Below, piece after piece: positions 7,714 through 17,237 of a stretch of DNA of 55,984 bases. Below the pieces are notes generated by a model. The model was not told the DNA's origin, made no database searches, and saw only the letters and a list, made by a program, of their open reading frames with translations. How positions within the stretch are numbered: position 1 is the first letter of the stretch; the number at the start of each line of letters is the position of its first letter. The DNA is from a virus. A program made the position numbers and the translations under genes. The stretch is taken from positions 1 through 55,984 of the IMG/VR virus record IMGVR_UViG_3300042945_001953; one strand, 5' to 3'.

Positions 7714-9189
7714 TTACATTACATAATTCTGCATAACACAATACGGTGCTGTCAACCCATCACCGTCATATTTTTTCATAAACTCGGCGTACGCTGCGAT
7801 TTTATACATAGCGTAGTGCCGCGCAAGACTAGTTGCAGCTGGATTATTAGTCGCAGCAGTTTTTGTTGTGTGTGTTGTTACCGTGGGTTGTTCGGATTGT
7901 GCCGTGCGAATTGCGGCTAAATAAGCGCGCTTTTCGGTGTTCTCCGGTAACGTGCTTCGCGTAGCGGCGACTTTCTCCGCCCAGATACGCGTATGCTGTG
8001 TTGCCGTATAAGCAGGATTATAAGCATTTTGTTCTAAAGTTGAAAGCAAATCCTGCTCTTCAGCAATTTTAGTAAACACACCCGGCAGTGCAGAACTAAC
8101 CGCCCGTACCAGTTCGGCCTCGGCGGACTTAACGGTGAGAGTTAAGAAGTCTTTAAGCGACAGGATTACGCCGGCGTCGGTTAACGCGCGAACAGCCTCG
8201 GCGATCTTGATATTGCCGAGCTCCTGCGCTGATAACGGTGGCTGAACTGCGCTTGATTCAGCTAAAGCAACATGCGTCCAAATACGCTCAGAGTGACTTA
8301 ATTGCTCGGCGGCTGAGAGCTTTTCCAGCGCAACAACCTGCGCGCGTACACGGTCAGATACGCCGCTATCGATACCAAAAGCAGACGGAGCTGAAACACC
8401 CATGCGCTCAGCCAGTTCTGCGCCTGACACAGTTTCGTGGCTAGCGGCCTTATCGAACGTACCGGAGATGTATGCGATACGATCAGCTGGGCGGAATACG
8501 TGAGAGATATCAAAAAACCGCGGATTCGGATTATCGGCATGAAGTACACTGCCGTCATGTGCAACCTTACCGAGATTGTGCTTTAAACCGCCAGCTTTGC
8601 AGTGACCGCCGTTGCTGGCGTCATCGCAATATTCGGCGCGGGTACGGGCTTTGTTACCGCAATGGCTGCAGACGTCAAACGGAATTGTGCACGCCATAGA
8701 AACGCCGATGTCGTCGCCATTAGCCAGCTTCTCGAGTTCTTTATCGGCAACAAGTCCGCCGTTACGCTCTGCGGCTTCTTTTGTAGCGTTCAGCGCGCAG
8801 AGTAGTTCAATGCGCTTCATCGGCTCGTGATACGCGGACGCTTTTACAAGACCGTAACTCTTGGCCGGGTTCTTGTTCAAATGGTCGCGATAAAATCGGG
8901 CGTGCTTTACAAACGTGTCATGATACTGTTCGCAGCAGGCGCGCTTGAAACCGTCACCGTTACGATTGGGGCCGTAATCTTCTGTAGCGCCAATCGCGAT
9001 AAGGTGCACAGGAACTTCATCTTTTGCGAATTTGATGTTGTGCAGTTTGCTGGCAAATTCAGCACCGGCGCGCTTAATTAAATCGGTCTTGTCGTTGCCG
9101 ATGATGCCGCGGCTCGAGACTTTGATAAGGGCGGCAACCGGTTCGCTGAAGTCTTGCGACTGCGGCTGAATGACTTTGATCATGCTCAT
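7714..9189 (-). CDS. Prohead maturation protease-like protein with zinc-finger insert
   Basis: 491 residues. The N-terminal 200 residues look like a phage prohead protease: NRNGDGF (75-81), a likely catalytic His103 in FYRDHLNK, GLVKASAYHEPMKRIELL (113-130), and a likely nucleophile Ser164 in GVSMAC. Just after this comes an insert with CSHC (174-177) and further Cys/His (YCDDASNGGHC), probably a zinc site. The remaining 290 residues are helical and Ala-rich and may act as a built-in scaffold domain. It is the first gene of the protease-scaffold-capsid order. AAAGGAA stands 6 nt before the ATG. Confidence 0.75.
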   Translation of the reverse strand: MSMIKVIQPQSQDFSEPVAALIKVSSRGIIGNDKTDLIKRAGAEFASKLHNIKFAKDEVPVHLIAIGATEDYGPNRNGDGFKRACCEQYHDTFVKHARFYRDHLNKNPAKSYGLVKASAYHEPMKRIELLCALNATKEAAERNGGLVADKELEKLANGDDIGVSMACTIPFDVCSHCGNKARTRAEYCDDASNGGHCKAGGLKHNLGKVAHDGSVLHADNPNPRFFDISHVFRPADRIAYISGTFDKAASHETVSGAELAERMGVSAPSAFGIDSGVSDRVRAQVVALEKLSAAEQLSHSERIWTHVALAESSAVQPPLSAQELGNIKIAEAVRALTDAGVILSLKDFLTLTVKSAEAELVRAVSSALPGVFTKIAEEQDLLSTLEQNAYNPAYTATQHTRIWAEKVAATRSTLPENTEKRAYLAAIRTAQSEQPTVTTHTTKTAATNNPAATSLARHYAMYKIAAYAEFMKKYDGDGLTAPYCVMQNYVM

Positions 9190-9200
9190 ACGCTATTCCT

Positions 9201-10196
9201 TTATTTTTGCTGCGGCGTAACGCCGCTGGTAATTGCGTTTTGCAGCGCACGAATAAGCAAATCAGTGCCCACGCCCCCGAGCAAGCCACCCGCGCCACGT
9301 GCTGCCCATCGTCGGCGACCACCGGCTCTGTTGTTGTTTAAATCTCCCAGCAACGTGTCTACAGCGGTTCCGCCAGTTGGCGGCTTCGCTGGCTTATAGC
9401 CTTTCCTGCCGGGAACACCTTGCGCTGGCGTGCCGCTATTCGCTGGCGTAACGTTCAATATGCGGCCCAAGGCGCGCCTCATGTTATTGCGGTCGGCTTC
9501 TGAGCTTAGACGGTTCGTGCTGAGTGAGCCGGTATCTGTAATTCTTGCCGCCGCGGGCGCGTCAGCTCGCGGCAGCGCGGCTGTGTACTTAGCCGGATCA
9601 CCGAAAAATTGTTTGAGGCCAGCTAGATACGGCGCATCTTTATATTTGCCCGGGTTCTTAGCGGCGTCAGCGATCAGCCGCTGAAGTTCGCCACCGCGCC
9701 CTAAATTTGGGAACACACGCTTCAGCAGACCGTTTGCGAATGTTGCGCCGCCTATCGCGCCGAGAGCGTCGGCCTTAGCCCGGACGGCGGTGAGCGGGTT
9801 GCCCGGCGTGTTCTTGTCGTAACGCTGCATAGGCGGCGGAATAGGCTTGCCGTCTGGCCCTCGGGCGATAGGCGGGTCTGCGGAGTTCACAGGCGCAAGG
9901 CCGGTCGCGGCGGCAAGACCGGGCGCGGAGTTTAGAAGCAACGCGCCACCCGCTGACCCGAGGCCGCCGGTTAATGCGCCGTAAAGCGCGTTGCGCATCT
10001 TGTTCTTTTTCTTTTCAGTGCCGAGATATCCGGCACCGCCGCCGCCAACTGCGCCAATAGCGCCAGCCAGTAACGGGTTGACAGCTTCTTTAACTAAGTT
10101 GTGCGCGGCGGCTTCTTTACGCAGCTCTGCTGTGTCGCCCGTGGCAGCGCACTTGGCAAACAGCTCAGAAAATTTTTCAGCTAACTGGTCGTGCAT
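9201..10196 (-). CDS. Glycine-zipper membrane-type protein, 331 aa
   Basis: No known family. Residues about 38-85 hold two Gly-rich hydrophobic segments (NPLLAGAIGAVGGGGAGYLG and ALYGALTGGLGSAGGALLL) separated by a short Lys-rich loop (EKKKNKMR), and a third one near the C-terminus (ARGAGGLLGGVGTDLLIRAL). The middle is soluble and Pro/Asn-rich. The same hairpin architecture recurs in at least six other genes of this window. It lies between the prohead protease and an Ala/Lys-rich protein and starts with AAGGAA. A virion protein that enters the host membrane at infection is possible; this is inference. Confidence 0.6.
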   Translation of the reverse strand: MHDQLAEKFSELFAKCAATGDTAELRKEAAAHNLVKEAVNPLLAGAIGAVGGGGAGYLGTEKKKNKMRNALYGALTGGLGSAGGALLLNSAPGLAAATGLAPVNSADPPIARGPDGKPIPPPMQRYDKNTPGNPLTAVRAKADALGAIGGATFANGLLKRVFPNLGRGGELQRLIADAAKNPGKYKDAPYLAGLKQFFGDPAKYTAALPRADAPAAARITDTGSLSTNRLSSEADRNNMRRALGRILNVTPANSGTPAQGVPGRKGYKPAKPPTGGTAVDTLLGDLNNNRAGGRRRWAARGAGGLLGGVGTDLLIRALQNAITSGVTPQQK

Positions 10197-10206
10197 GCTG
10201 TATTCC

Positions 10207-11535
10207 TTAAATTAAACCGCGCTCGGTTTCTTGTGTCTGCACAATTGCTTTCTGCTTTTCGGCGCGCAGCTTTTCCATATCCATCAGCTGCTTGATATCG
10301 AAGTCAGCGAGCTGGCCGGCTTCTAAGCGCTTGCGCAATAACGCCTGCACCGTTGCACCAGAGTCCATGAAGTTTGGCGCGACTTCGGCAAGCTCATTAA
10401 ACGCTGTAGCCACTTCGCGCGGATCGTGGCCGGAGATTACAGGGTCGTTTGTTACAAGGTCAGCTAGAACGCCTTGCGCGCGAATATTGCGCAGCTTTCG
10501 GTCGTGGTCAGGATCTGTGATGTCTTGAAAAGCTTCGCCGCGCATCTGGTCGGGCGATTTAACATAACTGCTACCACCCTCAAACATTGTCTGCCCAAGC
10601 ATACGCGTTGCCGACAGTGGGCCCGCCGGAAATGACGGCAACGCATCAGCTTTTTTTAATTCGAGTGACTCCTCGAGCGGGTTGTAAAGCACTGAACCGG
10701 TAATGGTGGCAGGCTCAGCCTTTTTGGCCGCCGCTGTCTTAACCGGTACGCGCTGCTGGGCCGCGTTATAGTCTTCAACTGCCGACAGAACGTTCTGCGC
10801 CAGTTCGCACGGCTCGCATTGGCCGAATACGTGCTTGCCGGTTGCAGCCTGCTTTTCGATATGCGGATAAACCGCCGCAACTTTTTTCAGCACGCTGACT
10901 GCCGCATCGCCGTGCCGTAAGCCGGTCTCGCGTACAGCGTCTTGAAACGCCATATTGCCGGGGCGCCGGAAATACTCGTGCAGCTGCTCCATGGCGCTGG
11001 CTGCTTTGCCGTACGCCGCAGTAGCTTGCCGCCGCAGCTCTTCTTCTGCGCGCTTGGTAGCGATTTTCTCGCTGTTAGCGCGCATGGCAGCCGCGTGCTC
11101 GTCACGTGGCGGCGGCGTCCATGTCTTTTCTGGAAGCGCCACAGTTGCCGAGGCCGCTTTCTGCATGCCGCCGTACCGGCGCGCAATAAAGTCGGTTGGC
11201 GGCACGGCGTATTCTGTCGAAACCGCAGCGGCTTTAACCATTTCTGCCGCTGTCTTAACTTCTTTTGGAAACAGCGCCTCGAGAATCGCGTCGCCGTCGG
11301 CCAGCTTGAAATCAGCCGACTTCTCGGTTGTCGACGCGCCCTTCTCGCGCTGCGTCGTGGTGCGGCCGGTGTTGTAGGCGTGCACCATCAGCTGCACGTG
11401 CCCCGCCGGCATGTTCTCATCCGACGCGATTTTTATGATCGCGGCGTTTGGCTCATCGCCAGCGTTAACACGCTCGGCGGCTTTTTCAATTGCCGTGAGC
11501 AGTTTCGCTTCTGCTTGTTTGCTTAATTGGCGCAT
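10207..11535 (-). CDS. Hypothetical Ala/Lys-rich helical protein, 442 aa
   Basis: Helical, with many short repeats of the type hydrophobic-x-K-x-A (MVKAA, MQKAA, IEKQA). A CEPCE-type Cys pair sits at about residue 240 (GQCEPCELAQN). There is no membrane segment. The C-terminal 120 residues are more globular (DPDHDRKLRNIRAQGVLADL). A GGGAGAA ribosome site precedes the ATG. Its place in the head block suggests an internal virion protein that may be cleaved by the prohead protease. I do not recognise a family. Confidence 0.55.
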   Translation of the reverse strand: MRQLSKQAEAKLLTAIEKAAERVNAGDEPNAAIIKIASDENMPAGHVQLMVHAYNTGRTTTQREKGASTTEKSADFKLADGDAILEALFPKEVKTAAEMVKAAAVSTEYAVPPTDFIARRYGGMQKAASATVALPEKTWTPPPRDEHAAAMRANSEKIATKRAEEELRRQATAAYGKAASAMEQLHEYFRRPGNMAFQDAVRETGLRHGDAAVSVLKKVAAVYPHIEKQAATGKHVFGQCEPCELAQNVLSAVEDYNAAQQRVPVKTAAAKKAEPATITGSVLYNPLEESLELKKADALPSFPAGPLSATRMLGQTMFEGGSSYVKSPDQMRGEAFQDITDPDHDRKLRNIRAQGVLADLVTNDPVISGHDPREVATAFNELAEVAPNFMDSGATVQALLRKRLEAGQLADFDIKQLMDMEKLRAEKQKAIVQTQETERGLI

Positions 11536-11538
11536 GCG

Positions 11539-12468
11539 TTATTCTCCCGGGAACCGTAAATTTTCTAGCGCGGGTTGATTCGTTAACTTGCCGCCGGCAG
11601 CCACAATCATTAATTCGTCACCACGTAATTCGGCGGCGCCATTATCAAAGGGTACCATTTTATCACCCTCGGAATCCAGTTTTGTGCCAATTTTGAACGG
11701 TAGCGACGAGAGCATCGTGCCGATATTTTGCACAATATTTGTACTGGCTTTACTAGCGTTTTCCGTAGTCCGTTCGATTTCCACGTATTTAACGTAGGCG
11801 TCTAGAAGCAGGAGCTGGGTATGCGTATTAATCGGTACGGTGAACGCAGCCACAGCCGCTTTGTGGCGCATCGAGTTAATAGCCGATTCTTGGAAAAAGG
11901 CTGAGACATCATCAGACTTTTCAGGCCGTTTGATATCCGTGAATTTGCTGATCATGGCGTCGAGCACGTGACCGCCGCCCTTGTAGCCGAACATTTTCCA
12001 GAGAAGGTCGTACTGGCGCTCGGTGAGGCCGCGCGTTACAGCGTCGGCCATAACGACGTTTACGACGTATTCTTGATGCGCCAGCTTTTCGCGAACGTCG
12101 AAGAAAACGGCTTCGTAGGCGCTGATCACGCCCGGCTCGCACCCGACCTTCTTAGCGATTTCCTCGTCTGTTTCGCCGGCAAGGATTCTGGCTTCAATTG
12201 CCCAGCGTGTCGGGGCTTTGTCATCGGCCCACATCGAGTGCGCCCAGAACAAGTCTTTATCCATCCTGACAAGCGAATAGATGTCGTTCGGGCGATTGGC
12301 TACAAGTGCGTGCCGGCGCTTTAACCGGCTAGCGCGCCGAATCCACGTAAAACCGGCGGAGCCGTCGATGGCCTTGGAGGCACGAGGCCCGCCGGTGTCT
12401 ATTTGCACAGCCCGGAGCCACCGCCAGTTTGGAGCACGCCGCGGGTTGTCTTTTAGCGCTTGAAGCAT
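11539..12468 (-). CDS. Protein with a helix-turn-helix, DNA-binding candidate, 309 aa
   Basis: The only clear motif is a helix-turn-helix at about residues 88-125: ARILAGETDEEIAKKVGCEP followed by VISAYEAVFFDV, a pattern like the HTH of sigma region 4 or of small terminase subunits. N-terminal to it lies a basic segment (RRASRLKRRHALVANRP). The C-terminal 100 residues are helical and then unstructured. I start it at the ATG at 12468; a TTG at 12483 is the only earlier start in frame. A small terminase, a transcription specificity factor for the phage polymerase, or a virion protein are all possible. Confidence 0.55.
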   Translation of the reverse strand: MLQALKDNPRRAPNWRWLRAVQIDTGGPRASKAIDGSAGFTWIRRASRLKRRHALVANRPNDIYSLVRMDKDLFWAHSMWADDKAPTRWAIEARILAGETDEEIAKKVGCEPGVISAYEAVFFDVREKLAHQEYVVNVVMADAVTRGLTERQYDLLWKMFGYKGGGHVLDAMISKFTDIKRPEKSDDVSAFFQESAINSMRHKAAVAAFTVPINTHTQLLLLDAYVKYVEIERTTENASKASTNIVQNIGTMLSSLPFKIGTKLDSEGDKMVPFDNGAAELRGDELMIVAAGGKLTNQPALENLRFPGE

Positions 12469-12483
12469 TGTATAACTGTGCAA

Positions 12484-12879
12484 TCACCGCAGCATTGGCG
12501 TTTCGACGGTTATCGAGAACACAAAATTTTTAGCGCCGGAACCCGCTGGCGTAATCTTTAAATACAGGTACCGCTTGCCGTTTGTTGGCGTACCGTCACG
12601 ATTCACGTAAGCCACGCTGAGGCTGTGGTTGTCAATCTTCGCCGCGGTTGGCAGCGTAATATCAAGAACGTGAAACGCCTCGGCCGGCAGTTCGCTGTTA
12701 GGCGCTGTAGCTTGATTGCTTGTGTATAACGCCGCGGCTGCCCCCGCATTCGCGCCACTAGTCTGCGACAAACTGTAGCCGCGAATAATCCCGCGGTGCG
12801 GTACATTAAGCGTCACCGTTGTTTCGCTGCCGCTCGTCGCCGAAAACGTTGTTTCGCCCGACCAAATAGTGCTAGCCAT
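12484..12879 (-). CDS. Small beta-sandwich virion-type protein, 131 aa
   Basis: Nearly all beta (TTFSATSGSETTVTLNVPHR, then KRYLYLKITPAGSGAKNFVF), Thr/Ser/Asn-rich, no Cys. This composition is typical of small virion proteins such as decoration, fibre-base or head-completion proteins. AGGTGA is the ribosome site. The next gene upstream, 12890..15286, ends 10 nt before it. There is no recognised family. Confidence 0.55.
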   Translation of the reverse strand: MASTIWSGETTFSATSGSETTVTLNVPHRGIIRGYSLSQTSGANAGAAAALYTSNQATAPNSELPAEAFHVLDITLPTAAKIDNHSLSVAYVNRDGTPTNGKRYLYLKITPAGSGAKNFVFSITVETPMLR

Positions 12880-12889
12880 GTTTCACCTA

Positions 12890-15286
12890 TTAAGAATTTG
12901 CGACAGCGCCAAGATCCACGTCTTGCGCCGCAGTATCCGGATACGGCTCGATAGTCTTCTGCTTGAGGAAGAGAATTACGTCGCCAAGCATCTCAAAAGC
13001 GTTGCGCAGCGAGTCTTCCAGTTCCGGCATATCCGACTTGCCGTAACGATCAGCAAACCGGTCACCGTGCCAGTAGAACATGAATAAAATGCGACCAAGC
13101 TTATCGAGTCCCTTAGTCAGCTCGCCCATGTAGCGGTCGACCAGCGAGTCGTCTCGGACGGCGCGGAGCATGCTGCCAATCATGGCGGTATCAAATACTT
13201 CGCGTTGACCGGAGTTAGCAGCGTCGAGCACGGACTGCAGATCTTTATCGCCCATCCGGCTCATCGGGGTCGAGTCGTACATCGGGTTCGGGTTATACAC
13301 CGAGCGGTCTGTCCGCATGGCGCTCATACCCGGAACCGGTACGCCTTGATCGATACCGAGCTGTGTCGGTGTCGTAGTGTTAAGCACCGTCTCGCCGCCC
13401 ATAACAGGCTCAGGCATCGACGGAGCACCGGGCGCATCATTAATCATCATCGGCGCGCCGTATGGCGCTGCGTACTTAACACGGCACTCAAAGCGCTTCT
13501 TTACTGACGCCTGCTTCAGCACTTCGCGGGCGGCGTCTTCACGCAAGCCGTGTGTGCCGACCAGCGCAATCAGCGCCTGCTTTTCGCTAATACGGTCGCC
13601 GTCATTAATTTCGATAGTCGAGCCGTTATGGCGCACGACCAATGCGGCAGTCTTGCCCATAAGCTCAAGCTGGGCGTCAGCCAAGCTTCCCGGCATTAAC
13701 GGCGGCTGCTTGCTTTCTCCGCAACCGCAGCTGTCCTGCCCTTCCGGCGAATCGGTATCATCTTCGCCCTTGCTGACCTTGAGCAACTTAAAGCCTGTCG
13801 GCACATAAACGTCGCCCACGCTAGCGCGCAGCTTTGAACCCTTCTTGCCGTTTAAGTGAATACGCACGCCGTCGCGGTATTTGTCGTAGTTCAGCGGATC
13901 TGTGTAGCAGCAGCCCGCAATGTCGCCGGGCATACGGTACTTGCAGTGATCTTCCATGTGAACTTCGTACACAGCCGTGTCTTGTCCGCTTGTGCCGTAC
14001 TCGCGCAAAACGCGGAAAGGTACAGTCGTGTCGCCGTTCTTGCTGATCGCCATGTATCGCGAAGATTTGCCAGATACACTGTTAGCCTCGGGCAGCGCGT
14101 CAAACCACTTGGTGAACTCGTCGCCCTCTACGCGCGATAACGCAAACACGTGATCCGCGCGGGTGTTCAGCCAGTCAGGCTGCCCGTCTACGCGGACGAC
14201 TGTTACCATCTTTTCGCGCTTGGTTGAGCCCTGCGGATAGACAGCCACGTAGCAACGCTCAACGTCACCCGGCTTGACGAGAATTTCGTACAGGCCGCTT
14301 TCGGTGGGGTTGAACAGCTTTTTTTCAACTTGAATGTTATACGGAATAGAGACGTTATCGCGGTCGCGCTGATCGAGAATAAGCACACCGTCACGGAGCA
14401 GCTTTTCCTGATCTTCTTCCGTCGTCTCTGGCGGGAGCTTTGTCTGCATTGTCACGCCGATCGTGATAATCTGCAGCCCTTTAACGGCCGGAGACACTGC
14501 CGGTGCGTCAGACAGCACGCTGGCAATCTTCGTAGCCGATTCACGCCGTGTCGCTTCGTCAATCGCTTCTTTAACGATGCTCAAGCCGTGGAACTGCTCC
14601 AGCGCTGACGCCAGTTGCGGGGCGTGCTGGCAGCTCTTGACCAGAAAGTCAATTGTGGTCAGCTTGGCTTCCTTCAAGAACTGCGCAAGATTTAACTGCT
14701 TGCCCATATCCTCGAGCGCGCGGGCTGTATTCATGGTGGCCGTCTTGGCAAGGGCCGGCATGACCGCTGTGACCATTTCCTTAAGCGTCGGCTTGGCCGA
14801 ACCGAACTTAGACGGCGAGCGGCTCATCTGAGTAAAGTCAGGCTGCCGCTGGCCTAATTGCGATAAGTTGCGATCTACATTTTGACCGAGAATGTTTGGC
14901 TTCCGGTTAACAAGATAGTTAATCCAGTTTTCCTTGAGCGGCACGAACATGTCCTGATTCTTGAGATACAGGAGTTCGTGGCCCTTCAGGTCGCCGTTTA
15001 AGAAGAACATCGGCGCGTACAACCACAGCGAGCCGACTTTAAACGCAAATACGCCGACAGCCTTCGTATTTTCAGCGTTCCGGTCGAGCAGCTGGAAGCC
15101 AATCTCGTGATCCATCAGGCCGGGAGCCTTGTCTTGCAGGTACGCGTGAGCGAGATTGCTGAAAGCCTGCTCAAACGGTACGTCGTCGCCCTTGCCGCCC
15201 AACGCCGCAGCTTTTACGCCATTGCGGGCGTAATTGCGCAGCTTGTCGATCTTATTGGACACATTTTTGCTGTAATTTGTAGCCAC
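12890..15286 (-). CDS. Large hypothetical virion-associated protein, 798 aa
   Basis: I place the start at the GTG at 15286 because GGAGGTGG lies 5 nt before it; the ATG four codons earlier would contain that site. The first 200 residues are conserved-looking (GVFAFKVGSLWLYAPMFFLN, then LKGHELLYLKNQDMF). Residues 280-540 are a soluble, mixed alpha/beta region with a Cys cluster (CCYTD, then DSCGCGE at about 560). The last 150 residues are helical (LDKLGRILFMFYWHGDRF). Several hydrophobic-x-K-x-A motifs (LAKTA, FLKEA, MGKTA, VLKQA) occur. It follows the C-terminal RNA polymerase gene and a long hairpin. No function can be assigned. Confidence 0.6.
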   Translation of the reverse strand: MATNYSKNVSNKIDKLRNYARNGVKAAALGGKGDDVPFEQAFSNLAHAYLQDKAPGLMDHEIGFQLLDRNAENTKAVGVFAFKVGSLWLYAPMFFLNGDLKGHELLYLKNQDMFVPLKENWINYLVNRKPNILGQNVDRNLSQLGQRQPDFTQMSRSPSKFGSAKPTLKEMVTAVMPALAKTATMNTARALEDMGKQLNLAQFLKEAKLTTIDFLVKSCQHAPQLASALEQFHGLSIVKEAIDEATRRESATKIASVLSDAPAVSPAVKGLQIITIGVTMQTKLPPETTEEDQEKLLRDGVLILDQRDRDNVSIPYNIQVEKKLFNPTESGLYEILVKPGDVERCYVAVYPQGSTKREKMVTVVRVDGQPDWLNTRADHVFALSRVEGDEFTKWFDALPEANSVSGKSSRYMAISKNGDTTVPFRVLREYGTSGQDTAVYEVHMEDHCKYRMPGDIAGCCYTDPLNYDKYRDGVRIHLNGKKGSKLRASVGDVYVPTGFKLLKVSKGEDDTDSPEGQDSCGCGESKQPPLMPGSLADAQLELMGKTAALVVRHNGSTIEINDGDRISEKQALIALVGTHGLREDAAREVLKQASVKKRFECRVKYAAPYGAPMMINDAPGAPSMPEPVMGGETVLNTTTPTQLGIDQGVPVPGMSAMRTDRSVYNPNPMYDSTPMSRMGDKDLQSVLDAANSGQREVFDTAMIGSMLRAVRDDSLVDRYMGELTKGLDKLGRILFMFYWHGDRFADRYGKSDMPELEDSLRNAFEMLGDVILFLKQKTIEPYPDTAAQDVDLGAVANS

Positions 15287-15305
15287 GGCCACCTCCATGC
15301 GGCTG

Positions 15306-15355
15306 ATTGGGCGAACACTATTCGGTAATGATAATTTACCTTGATTTCGCCCAAT
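15306..15355 (-). promoter_or_regulatory. Nested inverted repeat upstream of the 798-aa gene
   Basis: ATTGGGCGAA (15306-15315) and its exact complement (15346-15355) enclose a second inverted repeat GGTAA/TTACC (15324-15328 with 15336-15340). It fills the gap after the RNA polymerase C-terminal gene and ends 20 nt before the next start. No U-tract follows, so it is not an ordinary terminator. It may be an operator, an RNA regulatory hairpin or an attenuator. Confidence 0.45.
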
Positions 15356-15374
15356 AATCCACTGTTATTTGAAA

Positions 15375-17237
15375 TTACGGTTTCCAGCCACTTGTTGCGC
15401 CGCCTAAACCAAACGTTTCACCACGCGCTAACGTTGGTACAAAACTCGTACCGGCTGTATCGCTGACGCCGCCGCGATGAGTAGCGCCCAGCAGGCTTTT
15501 TTGTTGATAAGAGCCCAGCATGCGCGTCATCCAGTCAGGATCCGACGCGACATTCGCCATACCGCGCACCATTTCTGGCTCAAACGGTGGCGGCTCTTTA
15601 TGGGCCTCGATGTCCTTAACGCCATACTTGTTCAAATTGTCTACTACAGACTTACCAATCTTTGTACCGATTGAGTAATGCAGTGCTGGCTTTTCGAGGT
15701 AGTGCCCCATCATACCTTTTGGATTACCGCGTACGCTGCCCGTTCTAGGCTGCCATGTACGCTCAAGCGCAGAATACGGCACTACGTCATCGGGAACATA
15801 GTCGCCGTATTCGTCTGTAAGCCGCACGTGATTGATTAGCCCGCGGGATAAAAGCTCGATATTCCGCCGATGCGCCGTAATTCCGCTGTTCTGCATTACT
15901 TGCCGCATAGCTTGGACGAAATAACGCCGGCCCTCGCCGATGCCTTTGTGCTTTACGATCTCACCCGGACTTGGCATGCCAGCGGACACAACATCGCCAG
16001 CTTCTAGCGTGTCGCCCTTTTTAACGTTAATGGCGACATCTGTTGGTACGTAATGATCTACGCCATTAACGGTCACGTAATTGCCGCCTTGCGCAGCTGG
16101 GCGTATTTCTTGCACTGTGCCGTCAACAGTAGAGTGCGTAGCGCCGTTCGGGTACTTCTCGGGAACCTGTACAAGCGCGTTTAGCGCTTTAAAGCCAGCA
16201 ATAGATCCAGCTCCGCCAACGCCGCCAGAGTGCTTAGAGCTGATCTGCGCCTGCGTGACTGGTTCGGCGAGCGCTTGGGCCGCGGCAATTCCGACATAGT
16301 CGCCAATCGGCGGTAAACGATCTTTCTCGCGGTAACCTACGTCTTTAGCAAATACGCCGCCGTCATCTGGGCCGCCTACTGTCGGGCTGCGCACCAGTAT
16401 GTCGGATATGCCCATGTTTTTCAGGTCTTTGAGTATTTTCGGCGTCAGTATCGTATTCCGCTTATACGGCCCTACACCACGCGCCAGTAGCGCGCCTTCG
16501 TTATCAACGTCGTCAACGTCTGTAGGATACCCGCGACCTTCGTCTGGCACGTCGTCATCATCGTCTTTTGTGACGAGCAACCGATGGTTCATTTGCGTAA
16601 GCTGCTTTGCGAAAAAGCCAGCATCAGACGTCGCAGTCTTTAAATCGATTAGCCCCTTGCGCGTACCGAACGCTCCAGCGAAATACTCTACCGGACGCAG
16701 GCCCTGACTGTAGCTCCGCATCACAGGAATCGGGATCGGGTCGTTCTTGTGATCGACGTATTGCAGGTCTGCGCCAAGCAAGCTATTCAATTGGAATTTA
16801 TTGCCTTTAATGCCGGCTGACACTTGATGGAACAGCGGGTTGTCTTGCTCTTCAGCGTCTTTGTATACGCTGTCTACAAGTTCTTTTTGCGCTGTCGACG
16901 TCATCTCGAGAATTTTGAGATTACGCGCTTTATCAGATAGTGCGCGGTCGGCAAGGATGCCACGTAAGCGCTGTCTTACCTCGTGCTGCTTCTTAAGCGC
17001 GGATATCGTTGGTCTGATAGCGTCAAGACCGACGGATAACCCGTTTGTGGTGTATGACGTGTCACGCCCAACGTCTTGAAGCCGCTTTGTAATATCGCGG
17101 TACTTGTCCGGATACCGTTTTGCTATCTCCGTTGCCAGCGCCGTCATGTTCTTTTTTGTCAGAACGCGGTTGTAGTCTTGGAGATCAGCCGGTAAGGCGT
17201 CATTAATCAGTAATTGGCCCAGTGTTGTTTTAAGCAT
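15375..17237 (-). CDS. Phage RNA polymerase, C-terminal part of beta prime
   Basis: 620 residues equal to the second half of bacterial beta prime. It begins TTLGQLLINDALP, where E. coli has TTVGRAILWMIVPKGLP. Then come the secondary-channel region, the bridge helix (YFAGAFGTRKGLIDLKTATSDAGFF) and the trigger loop region (GIAAAQALAEPVTQAQ, then SSKHSGG) with the His of the loop kept but Met and Arg of the E. coli loop replaced by Ile and Ser. The C-terminal part keeps KKGDTLEAGDVVSAG and a helix like that preceding the E. coli C-terminus. Its ATG overlaps the stop of the upstream 80-residue gene (TAATG). The jaw insertion is short. The N-terminal half with the active-site Asp triad is in 18896..23347. 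Confidence 0.92.
   Translation of the reverse strand: MLKTTLGQLLINDALPADLQDYNRVLTKKNMTALATEIAKRYPDKYRDITKRLQDVGRDTSYTTNGLSVGLDAIRPTISALKKQHEVRQRLRGILADRALSDKARNLKILEMTSTAQKELVDSVYKDAEEQDNPLFHQVSAGIKGNKFQLNSLLGADLQYVDHKNDPIPIPVMRSYSQGLRPVEYFAGAFGTRKGLIDLKTATSDAGFFAKQLTQMNHRLLVTKDDDDDVPDEGRGYPTDVDDVDNEGALLARGVGPYKRNTILTPKILKDLKNMGISDILVRSPTVGGPDDGGVFAKDVGYREKDRLPPIGDYVGIAAAQALAEPVTQAQISSKHSGGVGGAGSIAGFKALNALVQVPEKYPNGATHSTVDGTVQEIRPAAQGGNYVTVNGVDHYVPTDVAINVKKGDTLEAGDVVSAGMPSPGEIVKHKGIGEGRRYFVQAMRQVMQNSGITAHRRNIELLSRGLINHVRLTDEYGDYVPDDVVPYSALERTWQPRTGSVRGNPKGMMGHYLEKPALHYSIGTKIGKSVVDNLNKYGVKDIEAHKEPPPFEPEMVRGMANVASDPDWMTRMLGSYQQKSLLGATHRGGVSDTAGTSFVPTLARGETFGLGGATSGWKP

Noticed and set aside
10942-11526. 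Plus-strand open frame of 194 codons
   Set aside because: Lies fully inside the 442-aa gene on the other strand and codes for a His/Arg/Cys-rich sequence without domain.
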